64,000 nucleotides of DNA, taken from positions 4,629,546 to 4,693,545 of the forward strand of contig NZ_CP036269.1 in NCBI RefSeq assembly GCF_007744675.1. The letters are read 5' to 3'. Of this stretch, positions 1 through 8,620 are shown one piece after another. Position 1 is the first letter of the stretch. The number at the start of each line of letters is the position of its first letter. Source of the stretch: Gimesia alba (GTDB lineage Bacteria; Planctomycetota; Planctomycetia; Planctomycetales; Planctomycetaceae). Both the position numbers and the translations under genes were made by a program. A model generated the notes under the pieces. It was not told where the DNA came from. It saw only the letters and a list, made by a program, of their open reading frames with translations, and did no database searches.

Positions 1-245
1 CATTCACGGCTGCTGCAAGTTGATTCAACCTGGAATACTCACTGACACGATCCATCCAAACATTGTTTTCACGAACGGAGTCAGTGTAAATTCCCAGCAA
101 GGAGTGGCCCAGGAAAAGAGACACCGCCAGGGTCAAAATATCGAGTCCCGCCAGAAAATAGTACAGATAGTACCACCTGAAATTGGAAGACTTGTATTGA
201 TATACGTGATCACCCACCCCGCACTCCTTTGGATTTTTTCCCATT
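1..245 (-). CDS. Membrane protein, N-terminal fragment (possible sensor)
   Basis: An ATG at 245 opens a frame that stays open leftward to the window edge (81 codons), so the gene is truncated by the window. After about 22 polar residues there is one long hydrophobic stretch (roughly residues 24-55, with YYLYYFLAGLDILTLAV), then a polar helical segment containing RENNVWMDRV. A short cytoplasmic tail, one membrane helix and the start of an extracytoplasmic helix is the usual beginning of a membrane-anchored sensor kinase or chemoreceptor-like protein, and kinases lie just to the right. No kinase or receiver domain is visible here, so the sensor role is inference. Confidence 0.5.
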
Positions 246-439
246 ACAATTAGGCTAATAGTTTTACACTTTCACAAAACCATAGATCACACACTGATTT
301 CCGGGTGAGGTATAAGTCTCAAACAGGGGTGAAATGCTTAAAATGCCAACAAAATAAATTATTCAAAACTGGAAAAGTCGATACATTCCAAAATGCCCCC
401 CCCTGACAAAGCACCGGAATGAGGTAAAACAATTCAATC

Positions 440-1327
440 ATGATGTTCAGTTCGCGCATCATTCAGATTAGCCTGGCAACGATAATCTTGTCTGTGAGCG
501 CAGATCGTTTGAACGCGGAAGATCCAGAATTCTACCAGTCTCATGGCACACTTTTTTTATGGAGCTCGGCTCCTACAGTCTCAGGAGGTCCTGATCTCGA
601 CGAGCCATTAGTGACAGACCGGCCTGATTTTACCGAAGCGGCCGTGACCGTAGGAAAAGGAGTGTCACAACTCGAATTCGGATATACGTATACGTCGAAT
701 ACGGACGGTTCTGAAAGCGTCGAGTCACACTCCTTTGGAGAAGCCTTATTACGATATGGTATTCTTGACGACTGGTTAGAATTTCGCATCGCTGTGTTTC
801 CCGTTCAGGAACTGACTATTTTTGAAGGCAGTTCCAACTCGACCGCGGGTCACGAAGACTTATATACCGGTTTCAAAATTGCTTTGACTCCACAAGCTGG
901 GTTCTTGCCAGAAATGGCTTTGATACCGCAAATGAATCTTCCGACAGGCAGCAGATCATTTACGGCTGACAGGGTCGAGCCAGGTCTCAACTGGATCTAT
1001 GCATGGGAGGTGAACGACTTCATCTCAACGGCCGGCTCAACTCAAGGAAATCGACGTATTGACGTCACAACGGGAAACGCCTATTTAGAAATGGCACAAT
1101 CCTGGACTGTTGCTTATAGCTTGAGTGAAGCGCTGGGTGCATACACGGAATGGTTTGCTCTCATCCCAAGCGGCGCTGATAACGTACATACACAGCACTA
1201 CTTCAACGGCGGGTTTACCTGGCTGCTCAACAAAAACATGCAATTCGACATTCGTGCTGGTGTCGGATTGAATCGTGCAGCCGACAACTATTTTCTTGGG
1301 ACTGGGCTCTCAATCCGCTTTCCCTAG
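440..1327 (+). CDS. Outer-membrane beta-barrel protein, Phenol_MetA_deg-like transporter family
   Basis: 295 residues. An N-terminal signal peptide (about residues 1-26, ending near LNAED) is followed by the motif LVTDRPDFTEAAVTV and then GVSQLEFGYTYTS, which are the hallmark opening strands of the family annotated as putative MetA-pathway of phenol degradation. The rest alternates short amphipathic strands and ends in a C-terminal aromatic strand (FLGTGLSIRFP), as expected for an outer-membrane beta barrel. The family is usually annotated as a transporter but its substrate is not known, and nothing here shows a link to phenol. Two adjacent ATGs (440, 443) could start it; a GAGGT sits about 14 bases upstream. 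It stands alone, upstream of a sensor kinase gene. Confidence 0.75.
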   Translation: MMFSSRIIQISLATIILSVSADRLNAEDPEFYQSHGTLFLWSSAPTVSGGPDLDEPLVTDRPDFTEAAVTVGKGVSQLEFGYTYTSNTDGSESVESHSFGEALLRYGILDDWLEFRIAVFPVQELTIFEGSSNSTAGHEDLYTGFKIALTPQAGFLPEMALIPQMNLPTGSRSFTADRVEPGLNWIYAWEVNDFISTAGSTQGNRRIDVTTGNAYLEMAQSWTVAYSLSEALGAYTEWFALIPSGADNVHTQHYFNGGFTWLLNKNMQFDIRAGVGLNRAADNYFLGTGLSIRFP

Positions 1328-1629
1328 GCAGATGTTCCGGGGCCTGTGAAGTGATTCACACATAAACTAGAGTATCCATTATCCACTATCAGCTTCAATA
1401 GAGTACAAAATTGATTATTTCCTGATCATGGAATCCCACTTTTCGCATTCACACAAAATTCAAAAGAGGGGTTTATCAATTCTCTTGAAAAAGGCATAAT
1501 CAACCATCTCTGTCCCGAAACACATATTGTTCTGGCTGAAGGATTTGATACTGGAGCGAAAATCAGACGAGTGTTTACATTTTTTGGAATAGATCTCCTT
1601 TCTGTTCCATCAAGAAACAGGGACCGTCT
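1328..1629. other. Intergenic region between barrel protein and sensor kinase
   Basis: About 300 AT-rich bases. No convincing terminator or promoter was found. A frame without a usable start codon is open on the plus strand from about 1415 into the start of the kinase gene; it is listed among the rejected items. Confidence 0.4.
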
Positions 1630-4218
1630 ATGGGCACAAAGCGATACCATTTGCGTCTGCTGGAGATTAGCGGCCTGCTGACTCTGCTCATTTTTCTGAT
1701 CGATCTACATGTCTCATTGAATCTCGGAATCCCCGCTTTTTATGCCGTGGGAATTGTCCTGATCGCAGGGCAGCGGCGGATCTGGCCCGTCTTACTCGCA
1801 GCCTGCATTTGCTCCATTCTGACGTTCGCACCTCTCCTCTCGGTCAGTCAAACAAAGGTACCACAGTTCGTCTGGGAAAACCGCTTCATCGCACTGAGTA
1901 TGATCTGGATCGCGGCGGTAGGCGATCTGATTTATCTGCGACAAACGGAGTTGAAACGAAATATCCAGAAACAACTGGCCCCTTTCTTTGAAAACAGTTC
2001 CCTGGCTGTTTCCATTAAAGACTTCCGAAACCATTCCGTCTGGATCAATCAACAATTTCGCAAACTGATCGGCCCGGCAGATCAAGTACCGGGATTCACG
2101 ATTGTGAACTCTAAACAACCCTTTACAGGGGAGTTGAGTGGCCCTAATTTTGCCGACAACCGGGAAATTAAATGGGATCAGAACCCGCTGATTGATGACT
2201 TGAATCAAACAGTCGGCACACTCTGCCTGGGTATGGATCTGACCGACCGAAAACGGTACGAAGAATCATTAAAAACCAGCGTCGAAAAACGCACGGCGGA
2301 ACTCTCTCAAATCAATGAAAACCTGAAACAGGAAATCGCAGAAAGAAAACGGGTTGAAAAAGAACTTCTGACAGCATCCAAACGAACCCAGGATATCCTG
2401 GACAGTTTATTTGTGTTTGTGGGTGTTTTGTCCACGAACGGTAAGCTGTTGGAAGCGAATCGCGCGCCGCTTGAAGCGGCAAATCTCAAACTGACTGATG
2501 TGATCGGAAAATCGTTCTGGGAAACGTACTGGTGGACCTACTCCACTCATTCACAAACAGAACTGAAACAGTCACTCGCACAAGCCGCTCAGGGTAAAAC
2601 CGTTCGCTATGACACAAAAGTTCGTTTATCAGACCAAAATTTCGTCGATCTGGATATCACATTTGGCCCCCTGTATGACCCGGAAGGGAATGTGATCCAG
2701 ATCATTGCATCGGCCGTTGATATCACAGACCGGCTACTTGCCGAAAAAAACGCAGCGAAAAAAACGGCCCAGCTGCAAGCGATGCTGGAAGTGAATCCGG
2801 ATTTCTTCTTTCATATTAAAACAGATGGAACCATACTCGTCTATGAGAGCGGTAAACAGAACCATTTCTTTCCGACAGTGGATGAGTCTCTCCACCGAAA
2901 AATCTATGAATTACTACCTCCGTCTGTCGCATTTCAATTTGTGAGAGCGATTCATAAACTCAGTCAAACCGGCACGCCTGTATCTTTTGAATATACTCTT
3001 AGAATCAAGCAGCAGCCCCACTGGTTCCATGCCCGTCTGCTGCCTTATTTATCAGAGGAAATCCTGGTCATTATTCAGGACATAAATGAGCGAAAAACGG
3101 CTGAAATTGAAATGCAGAATATGCACAACCGCCTGTTCGAAGCACAGCGTCTGGCACATATTGGCAGTTGGGAATGGAGTATTCAGAATCATTCTCTGTG
3201 GTGGTCGGAAGAAGTCTATTGCATTCTCGGGATAATAGAATCACCAATTGAACCCGATTTTGATTCCTTTTTGGAAATGATTCACGCAGAAGACCGGGAA
3301 CTGGTACAACGAGTGATCTCCAACACCCTGCAAAATGATTTACCATTCAGCATTGAACATCGAATTCAACGCCCCAACGGAGAAATTCGCCATGTGCATA
3401 ATCAGGCAGCTTTGAAAAAGAGCCCTGATGGCGAAACACTGATGATGTACGGTACGATTCAGGATATGACAGAAAAATTTGAGACCAGTAAAATGGTCCA
3501 GGAGTACCGGGACGAACTGGCTCACGTTTCCCGCCTGGCTGTCATGGGAGAATTAGCCGCAGGGCTCTCGCACGAGTTGAATCAACCACTCACGGCCATC
3601 GCCAACTACAGCTCGAGCATGAAGTATCTACTCGAGCAAGGCAGTGATATTTCAGAACTGGTATCAAAAATTGAAACACAGTGTCTCCGCTCCGGCGACA
3701 TTGTCCGCAGACTTAAAAAACTGGCGAAAAAGCGAAAACAACAACGTCTGCTGTTCAACATTCTTGAAAGTATTCACAATGCATTGCAGTTGATGAATTA
3801 CCAGATCCGTTTGAACCAGATTCAGGTGGAAGTGAAGAGTGAGAGCAAATTCATCACCGTCTATGCAGATCGAGTCCAGATTGAACAGGTGCTTGTGAAT
3901 CTAATCAAGAACGCTGTGGAAGCAATGGAAGACACACCGCTCCCCAGGAGATTAACGATCACTCTTGAAACCGGGTACGATTCTTCAACATTGATTTCTG
4001 TGGCCGATACCGGGATGGGAATTCCAAAGGAACTCACAGACCGACTTTTCACGCCTTTTACCACAAATAAGGAAGAAGGACTCGGCATCGGTTTGTCTTT
4101 GAGCCGATCACTGATCGATGCCTCGGATGGAAAATTATGGTATCGCCCAAATCCACAGGGTGGTGCCACGTTTTATATTTCTCTACCAGTCCCCAAACAG
4201 ACTAAGAAAGTTGGCTGA
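1630..4218 (+). CDS. Multi-PAS membrane sensor histidine kinase (FixL/DctB-like core)
   Basis: 862 residues. About four hydrophobic segments fill residues 10-100. A first PAS-like region (~115-205) is followed by a coiled coil (KRTAELSQINENLKQEI, ~218-255), a second PAS (~256-370), a third (~380-485) and a fourth PAS_3-type fold with PAC (~495-610, RLAHIGSWEW). The kinase core follows: H-box SHELNQPLTAIANY (~643-656, His is the phospho-acceptor), N-box NLIKNAVEAM, G1 box DTGMGIP and G2 box GLGIGLSLS. The HELNQPL H-box is typical of FixL/DctB-type kinases, which partner FixJ-type regulators like the one encoded near 6.4-7.0 kb. It has no receiver domain. It converges on the hybrid kinase gene with a 27-base gap. 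The start is the first ATG of the frame. The ligand sensed cannot be told from sequence. Confidence 0.9.
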   Translation: MGTKRYHLRLLEISGLLTLLIFLIDLHVSLNLGIPAFYAVGIVLIAGQRRIWPVLLAACICSILTFAPLLSVSQTKVPQFVWENRFIALSMIWIAAVGDLIYLRQTELKRNIQKQLAPFFENSSLAVSIKDFRNHSVWINQQFRKLIGPADQVPGFTIVNSKQPFTGELSGPNFADNREIKWDQNPLIDDLNQTVGTLCLGMDLTDRKRYEESLKTSVEKRTAELSQINENLKQEIAERKRVEKELLTASKRTQDILDSLFVFVGVLSTNGKLLEANRAPLEAANLKLTDVIGKSFWETYWWTYSTHSQTELKQSLAQAAQGKTVRYDTKVRLSDQNFVDLDITFGPLYDPEGNVIQIIASAVDITDRLLAEKNAAKKTAQLQAMLEVNPDFFFHIKTDGTILVYESGKQNHFFPTVDESLHRKIYELLPPSVAFQFVRAIHKLSQTGTPVSFEYTLRIKQQPHWFHARLLPYLSEEILVIIQDINERKTAEIEMQNMHNRLFEAQRLAHIGSWEWSIQNHSLWWSEEVYCILGIIESPIEPDFDSFLEMIHAEDRELVQRVISNTLQNDLPFSIEHRIQRPNGEIRHVHNQAALKKSPDGETLMMYGTIQDMTEKFETSKMVQEYRDELAHVSRLAVMGELAAGLSHELNQPLTAIANYSSSMKYLLEQGSDISELVSKIETQCLRSGDIVRRLKKLAKKRKQQRLLFNILESIHNALQLMNYQIRLNQIQVEVKSESKFITVYADRVQIEQVLVNLIKNAVEAMEDTPLPRRLTITLETGYDSSTLISVADTGMGIPKELTDRLFTPFTTNKEEGLGIGLSLSRSLIDASDGKLWYRPNPQGGATFYISLPVPKQTKKVG

Positions 4219-4245
4219 CTAAGACGAAACAGACTTCTCGCTCAG

Positions 4246-5937
4246 TTAGTTCGAAAGCATTGCCGTAGTTTCAGGCAAATAGCAATGTACCATTTCGTGC
4301 AACACTTCATACTTGATTGGCTTACTCAAATATTCCGTACATCCTGCTGCCAGACATTTCTCTCTGTCTGATACCAGGGCATGAGCAGTGATCGCGATAA
4401 TGGGAATCTGGTTTCCCTGATCTCTTAACAACTGTGTTGCTTCATAACCATTCATAACCGGCATTTGCATATCCATCAGAATCATATCGTAAGGTTCATC
4501 CTGATTGGATTCATCGTTCACCAGTTCAACCGCCTCTTTGCCGTTCGAAGCAGTCATGACAGCTATCCCCATTTTATTCAGCATAAAACTGAATAACTTT
4601 CGAATTTCTTTTGTGTCATCAACCAGGAGTACCCTCCCTTTATGCTCCCTTCTCGTCTTGTTTATTTGCCGATCATGAGAGTCTTGCCTGACAGAATCCC
4701 CCAGGTTGAAACGATGGTTCTGCGTTTTTTTGAGTGTGGTCTGAACTGATTCACCTACATTCAACGCGACACAAAAAACACTCCCTTGATCCACAATTGA
4801 TTGCACAGATAAATTGCCCCCCAGCAAGCGAACGAGCTTATGGCTGAGCGTCAGCCCCAAACCGGTTCCACCATAATTGCGCGAAGTTGAACTATCGGCC
4901 TGGGCAAAAGGCTCGAAGATATGTTTTACTTTCTCAGCAGGAATTCCAATCCCCGTGTCAGAGACGATATACTGTAATACTCTGTCATTTTGTGACTGAG
5001 AGAAAACCCGAACTTCAATATCAATCCGTCCCGTTTCCGTGAATTTGACTGCATTACTGACTAAATTCCAGAGAACCTGCTTCAACCTCAATGGGTCTGT
5101 CTGAATTAGTTCAGGTATAGAATCCTGACATTTCGTATGAATCGAAAGCCCTTTTTCAGCTGCTTTCATCCGGAAGGCGTCGATCACATCCTGCAAGACC
5201 ACCTTAGGCGAACAATTGACCTTCAGAATCTCAAAGTCTCCCATCTCGATCTTTGAAATGTCCAGAATGTCGTTAATCACCTGCAGCAGGTGTGTGCCAT
5301 TATTTTGAATAATTTCAATCAGTTCGACATTATCAGGAGCAACAGGATTTTCTTTTAAAATCTCTGCATACCCCAGAATCGCCGTCATGGGCGTCCGAAT
5401 CTCGTGGCTCATGTTTGCCAGAAACTCACTTTTCGCCTGATTGGCGCGAACGACGTTTTTTTGCGCCGCTTTCAATTCGTAATCTTTACGTTTGAGTTCA
5501 CGGCGGGACTGCTTCAACCGCTCCAGATAATCATCCAGTTTATTCTGCGTCCTCAGCTGTTCGCTGATGTCCCTGATGATTGCGATATAATGGATTTGAT
5601 TTTGAGAACCATCCACACGGCTCATAGTCAACTCGCAGGGAAAACAGGAGCCATCTTTTCGCTTCGCAATAATTTGCTGCGTCTGCCCTTTTAATTTTGC
5701 CGAATCAGGACAATCTACCAAAAATTGCTCGTAAGAGTTCAGATAAGGATCAGAGAGCAGAAGACAAAATTCTTTACCGACCACTTCCTTTGCAGACCAT
5801 CCAAAAGCATGCTTGATTGATTCGCTGGACAGGAGAATCAAGCCCCTGGCATCAATCGCAACCGAAACATCCCTACTGAAAATTAATAACTGTCTTGCTA
5901 TCTGATTGTGATTGTAACTGACTTGGTTGGATGTCAT
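4246..5937 (-). CDS. Hybrid sensor histidine kinase/response regulator
   Basis: 563 residues and soluble: no membrane segment is visible. Order: PAS with PAC (~10-125), coiled coil (~128-170), HisKA with NMSHEIRTPMTAILGYAEI (His near 178), HATPase with N-box NLVSNAVKF, G1 DTGIGIP and G2 GGTGLGLTLSHKL, then a C-terminal receiver (~437-555) starting VLLVDDTKE, with phospho-acceptor Asp in MDMQMPVMNG, Thr in ITAHAL and Lys in LSKPI. All receiver residues are intact. Such proteins usually start a phosphorelay that needs a separate Hpt protein; none is seen in this window. It is transcribed in the same direction as the FixJ-type regulator gene, but about 420 bases separate them, so they need not share a transcript. 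Confidence 0.92.
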   Translation of the reverse strand: MTSNQVSYNHNQIARQLLIFSRDVSVAIDARGLILLSSESIKHAFGWSAKEVVGKEFCLLLSDPYLNSYEQFLVDCPDSAKLKGQTQQIIAKRKDGSCFPCELTMSRVDGSQNQIHYIAIIRDISEQLRTQNKLDDYLERLKQSRRELKRKDYELKAAQKNVVRANQAKSEFLANMSHEIRTPMTAILGYAEILKENPVAPDNVELIEIIQNNGTHLLQVINDILDISKIEMGDFEILKVNCSPKVVLQDVIDAFRMKAAEKGLSIHTKCQDSIPELIQTDPLRLKQVLWNLVSNAVKFTETGRIDIEVRVFSQSQNDRVLQYIVSDTGIGIPAEKVKHIFEPFAQADSSTSRNYGGTGLGLTLSHKLVRLLGGNLSVQSIVDQGSVFCVALNVGESVQTTLKKTQNHRFNLGDSVRQDSHDRQINKTRREHKGRVLLVDDTKEIRKLFSFMLNKMGIAVMTASNGKEAVELVNDESNQDEPYDMILMDMQMPVMNGYEATQLLRDQGNQIPIIAITAHALVSDREKCLAAGCTEYLSKPIKYEVLHEMVHCYLPETTAMLSN

Positions 5938-6099
5938 TACAGGCCCTTTGGTCTACTGAGATCTAAGCTTCTTCCCCTACGCACCACTCCTTATGATTAA
6001 ACTCAATTGTGAAAAACCCCGTCATGTTCACTCTAAAATCTCACCAGTTGTTCATCTAACCGGTCTAGTTCATATCGACTTTAGATCGATCTCAAATAG

Positions 6100-6117
6100 A
6101 TGGGGAATTCTACCCAT
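6100..6117. promoter_or_regulatory. Candidate operator, ATGGG-N8-CCCAT dyad
   Basis: The 18-mer ATGGGGAATTCTACCCAT has perfect 5-base arms around an 8-base AT-rich spacer. It lies about 163 bases upstream of the hybrid kinase start. A related dyad (13 of 18 positions on the opposite strand) occurs at 7835-7852, upstream of the atypical receiver gene. The sites could bind the FixJ/LuxR-type regulator encoded between them. This is inference from position and similarity only. Confidence 0.35.
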
Positions 6118-6305
6118 AGACACATCACCATATATTGAATTCTGTGTTGGACTCCCGAATTTCACATTAAGAATGAAATTGGAAACCAGAACTGCATCGA
6201 ACTGATAACGGAGCCTTATTTCGACTCAAACAGAAATCAGGCAATCAAGATGCGATAGATCGCGATTCAAAGCTCACCAAGAGTGGCTGTTCGAAGAGAA
6301 GAAGA

Positions 6306-6335
6306 CTGACTGGCTGCTTCTATAAAACCAGTCAG
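6306..6335 (-). terminator. Candidate hairpin downstream of response regulator gene
   Basis: CTGACTGG (6306-6313) and CCAGTCAG (6328-6335) form a perfect 8-base stem with a 14-base loop, about 20 bases past the stop codon of the minus-strand regulator gene. The following sequence is pyrimidine-rich but lacks a clean T-run, so termination would be weak. Confidence 0.4.
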
Positions 6336-6356
6336 AAGGAACAAAAGTTCCTTATC

Positions 6357-6998
6357 TTAAGAATCGTCGCCGTTTTTCTTATATCCCGGCATATCTTTGA
6401 TTTTATACAAAAGATGCACGATATCAGTAGCACTCGAAATCCCTAATTTACTTAACAGATTCGCTTTATGTTTTTCCATGGTTCGATAACTGATCGACAT
6501 GGAATTTGCTATTTGTTTACCAGAATGGCCCTCTGCAATCAGATGAAAGACCTGTTTTTCTCTTCGCGTCAGGCCATCGTACAATCGAAGATAGTCTCTT
6601 CCCTCTTCATCGGAATCGTCTTGATTGAGCTCCAACAGCGAGATAGCGTACTCAATGGCTTTGAGACATTTTTCTCTTTCGAATGGCTTTTCAAGATAGT
6701 CACAAGCCCCCTGCTTGACGGCAGAAACAGCTTTTTCAATATCCCCGTAAGCACTCATCATAATCACGGGTAAATGCAGTTGCTGTTTTTTAAATAGCTG
6801 CATCGCTTCAATCCCTGATATTTCAGGCATAATCAAGTCAATCAGAATACAGCCTGGATCTACTACTTCTTTGGATTCTAAAAACGAATGCACACTATCA
6901 AATGTTTTGACCGTATATCCTGAGGTGCTCAATAAAAATGCAATCGAGTCCAGGACATCTGGATCATCATCAATAATGTAAACAACAAAAGCGTTCAT
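6357..6998 (-). CDS. FixJ-family response regulator (receiver + LuxR-type HTH)
   Basis: 213 residues from the ATG at 6998, preceded by GAGGGG about 4 bases upstream; an in-frame TTG at 7010 is less likely. The receiver (about 1-120) has the acidic pocket YIIDDDPD, phospho-acceptor Asp in LIDLIMPEISG, MMSAYGD and the Lys in LEKPF. The DNA-binding domain (about 140-205) has LTRREKQVFHLIAEGHS and the recognition helix SISYRTMEKHKANLLSKL, as in FixJ/TtrR/StyR regulators. The family acts as a phosphorylation-dependent dimeric activator. The FixL-like kinase at 1630-4218 is the natural partner candidate, with the hybrid kinase as alternative. Confidence 0.92.
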   Translation of the reverse strand: MNAFVVYIIDDDPDVLDSIAFLLSTSGYTVKTFDSVHSFLESKEVVDPGCILIDLIMPEISGIEAMQLFKKQQLHLPVIMMSAYGDIEKAVSAVKQGACDYLEKPFEREKCLKAIEYAISLLELNQDDSDEEGRDYLRLYDGLTRREKQVFHLIAEGHSGKQIANSMSISYRTMEKHKANLLSKLGISSATDIVHLLYKIKDMPGYKKNGDDS

Positions 6999-7693
6999 TC
7001 GGCCCCTCAATTAAAGTGCAGACTGGAACAAAAAATACTCTCCGGTAAAGTATTTTCTGCAAAACCAATACTCGATATGCTTGTTTTTAAGAACATTTGC
7101 TACTTTGTCTATTCATAAAAACCACCACTCCTGATATGGCTCATGAATTCGTGCAGCTTGTGACAATCGTGAATATGTTCGTTTGAAGGAGGGAAGCAAA
7201 CAAACGCAAAAGTGTATGATATTTTTTTCTGTTTTCAATCTTCAATAAAATCAATCACTTTTTTTCAGTGATCTACTTTTGTATCAGACAGATTTTAAAA
7301 TGCTTGTATATCATAAAGAGGCACCGCAATAATTGACTGGAGCCTCTCTGTTAAAAAAAGACTCGTCTTGCAATATAACAAAACAAGACTATCTCGTTTT
7401 CACTATTACGCTGTACCAATGAGGGGGGCAGATACAAACTGAATCAATAGACAGTGGCTTCATTTTTTCAGAAGCTTGTGAATTACTAATCTTTTTTTGG
7501 AAACGAATTCTCAAATCAGTACCGTCAATCATTTTCACCAGCTTGAAGGAAGAAGAAAACATTTCCGCTCAGCTGTCAGTTTAAAAAACAAGTCACAGTT
7601 GAACTTCTTATCATCTTATTGTCATTCTGAATACTATATGGCTTCCTGCTTGAAGTGAGTTTTCAACAGGCAAGAGATGACACACTAATACTG

Positions 7694-7740
7694 AATAGAT
7701 AGAGCTATCAATACTTACTTAATGGATAAATCTATCTATT
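7694..7740. repeat. Inverted repeat, 9-base arms
   Basis: AATAGATAG (7694-7702) and CTATCTATT (7732-7740) are perfect inverted copies separated by 29 bases, about 210 bases upstream of the receiver gene. This could be a pair of operator half sites or a weak hairpin; AT-rich DNA makes chance occurrence possible. Confidence 0.35.
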
Positions 7741-7794
7741 TAAGATAACTCTACCACATAATGCACACCCATGTACCCTCTTTTACCTAAAGCC

Positions 7795-7818
7795 TACCTC
7801 ATATTCAACAATGAGGTA
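7795..7818. promoter_or_regulatory. Inverted repeat TACCTCAT-N8-ATGAGGTA
   Basis: Perfect 8-base arms (7795-7802 and 7811-7818) with an 8-base spacer, giving centres about 16 bases apart. This geometry suits a dimeric regulator on one face of the helix. It lies about 134 bases upstream of the ATG at 7952. Confidence 0.4.
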
Positions 7819-7834
7819 AACACTCCACATCAAA

Positions 7835-7852
7835 TTGGGTAATTTCCCCCAT
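7835..7852. promoter_or_regulatory. Candidate operator, TGGG-N9-CCCCA type dyad
   Basis: TTGGGTAATTTCCCCCAT is a near palindrome which, read on the other strand, matches the 6100-6117 site at 13 of 18 positions, including the ATGGGG and ACCCA ends. It is about 100 bases upstream of the receiver gene. A regulator shared with the upstream kinase gene is possible but unproven. Confidence 0.35.
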
Positions 7853-7951
7853 TTTTATTTCGTTTCCCTAAGGGCGATAGAAGATTAAGTGAAAGACCCC
7901 CAAATCAAAAGCAACATGCGAATGATTTTAAATTCACAGCAGGGTGAGATA

Positions 7952-8554
7952 ATGAAAATACTGATTGTCGACGAAATTGGGTTCATACGTCAGAGCCTGA
8001 CCCAGAAACTCAGCCGCTATCATTTTACGACTGTGGCTGCTGAAAGTGGGGAAGAGGCTCTCGCCATTTTAAATTCTGACTTCTCAGTAGATGCTGTACT
8101 TACCAGTCTCTTCCTGCCTTCGATGAATGCAATCGATCTCTACAAAGCAGCATCAAAAATTGAACGATTTAATGATGAAGGCGTCATCCCTCCCCTTCAC
8201 TTTTACCTCATGGTAACCCGGGAACATGGCACCTCATCGCCCAAAATGAAAGAACTGACCAGGGAAGCACTCGCCGTTGGTTTCAAGGACCTGCTCGTCA
8301 AACCCATCGACATCGAATTATTAGTCAGTAAATTACAAAATTCGATTACTGAGGAACCTGTTGAAGAGCCTGAACCTGTTTCCATCGCAGCTACCAACCA
8401 GATCGATGAAGAACCTGCCACTGATCCGAAAAAAGTCACGAAACGGATCGATGGACTGGTCGTCGTGCAGAATAGTCTGCATGCGCTTAAAAAAGAAATG
8501 TGTGAATCAATCGACATCCTGCTGGAAGAAGTCAGTCGTACATCCAGTAAATAA
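7952..8554 (+). CDS. Atypical receiver-domain protein lacking the phospho-acceptor Asp
   Basis: 200 residues from the ATG at 7952, which follows AGGGTGAG; a longer frame from a GTG at 7889 has no family support. Residues 1-128 are receiver-like: KILIVDEIG supplies the acidic pair (D7, E8), VTRE the Thr (T89) and LVKPID the Lys (K117). The phospho-acceptor position, normally Asp in a VLTDxxLP setting, is Ser52 (VLTSLFLPSM). Residues 129-160 are an acidic, proline-rich linker and 160-200 form a helical tail (SLHALKKEMCESIDILLEEV). With no output domain and no Asp, it is probably a phosphorylation-independent adaptor or an effector binding another signalling protein. It converges on the nucleoside hydrolase gene. 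Confidence 0.85.
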   Translation: MKILIVDEIGFIRQSLTQKLSRYHFTTVAAESGEEALAILNSDFSVDAVLTSLFLPSMNAIDLYKAASKIERFNDEGVIPPLHFYLMVTREHGTSSPKMKELTREALAVGFKDLLVKPIDIELLVSKLQNSITEEPVEEPEPVSIAATNQIDEEPATDPKKVTKRIDGLVVVQNSLHALKKEMCESIDILLEEVSRTSSK

Positions 8555-8620
8555 AACTCAGATGGCGGGAGACCACAGCAACTGCGATGCTTCGCACTAA
8601 TGAGCCCGGGCTGATACAAA

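Larger units (their letters stand above)
5938..6356. other. Intergenic region between hybrid kinase and response regulator genes
   Basis: About 420 bases. It holds a near-palindromic site at 6100-6117 and a candidate hairpin terminator at 6306-6335, described separately. A 70-codon plus-strand frame (5993-6205) has no recognisable features and was rejected as a gene. Confidence 0.5.
6999..7951. other. Long AT-rich non-coding region with inverted repeats
   Basis: About 950 bases with no plausible gene on either strand, the longest such stretch in the window. It separates the divergently transcribed FixJ-type regulator and the atypical receiver gene. The right third contains three dyad elements (7694-7740, 7795-7818, 7835-7852), annotated separately. 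The length suggests a long leader, several operators or an unrecognised small RNA; no RNA family could be recognised by eye. Confidence 0.6.

Noticed and set aside
1415..1687. Plus-strand frame of about 90 codons open through the intergenic region into the sensor kinase start
   Set aside because: No ATG, GTG or TTG with a ribosome-binding site, and it overlaps the well-supported kinase start in another frame; likely chance.
5993..6205. 70-codon plus-strand frame with an ATG between the kinase and regulator genes
   Set aside because: No recognisable motif or ribosome-binding site, and it overlaps the dyad at 6100-6117; treated as non-coding.
7317..7347. Hairpin AGAGGC...GCCTCT in the long non-coding region as a possible small-RNA terminator
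   Set aside because: Followed by an A-run, not a T-run, on the plus strand, and by mixed sequence on the minus strand.
8603..8612. Perfect palindrome AGCCCGGGCT between two convergent genes
   Set aside because: Too short, no loop and no T-run, so not a credible terminator; 10-base palindromes occur by chance in a window this size.
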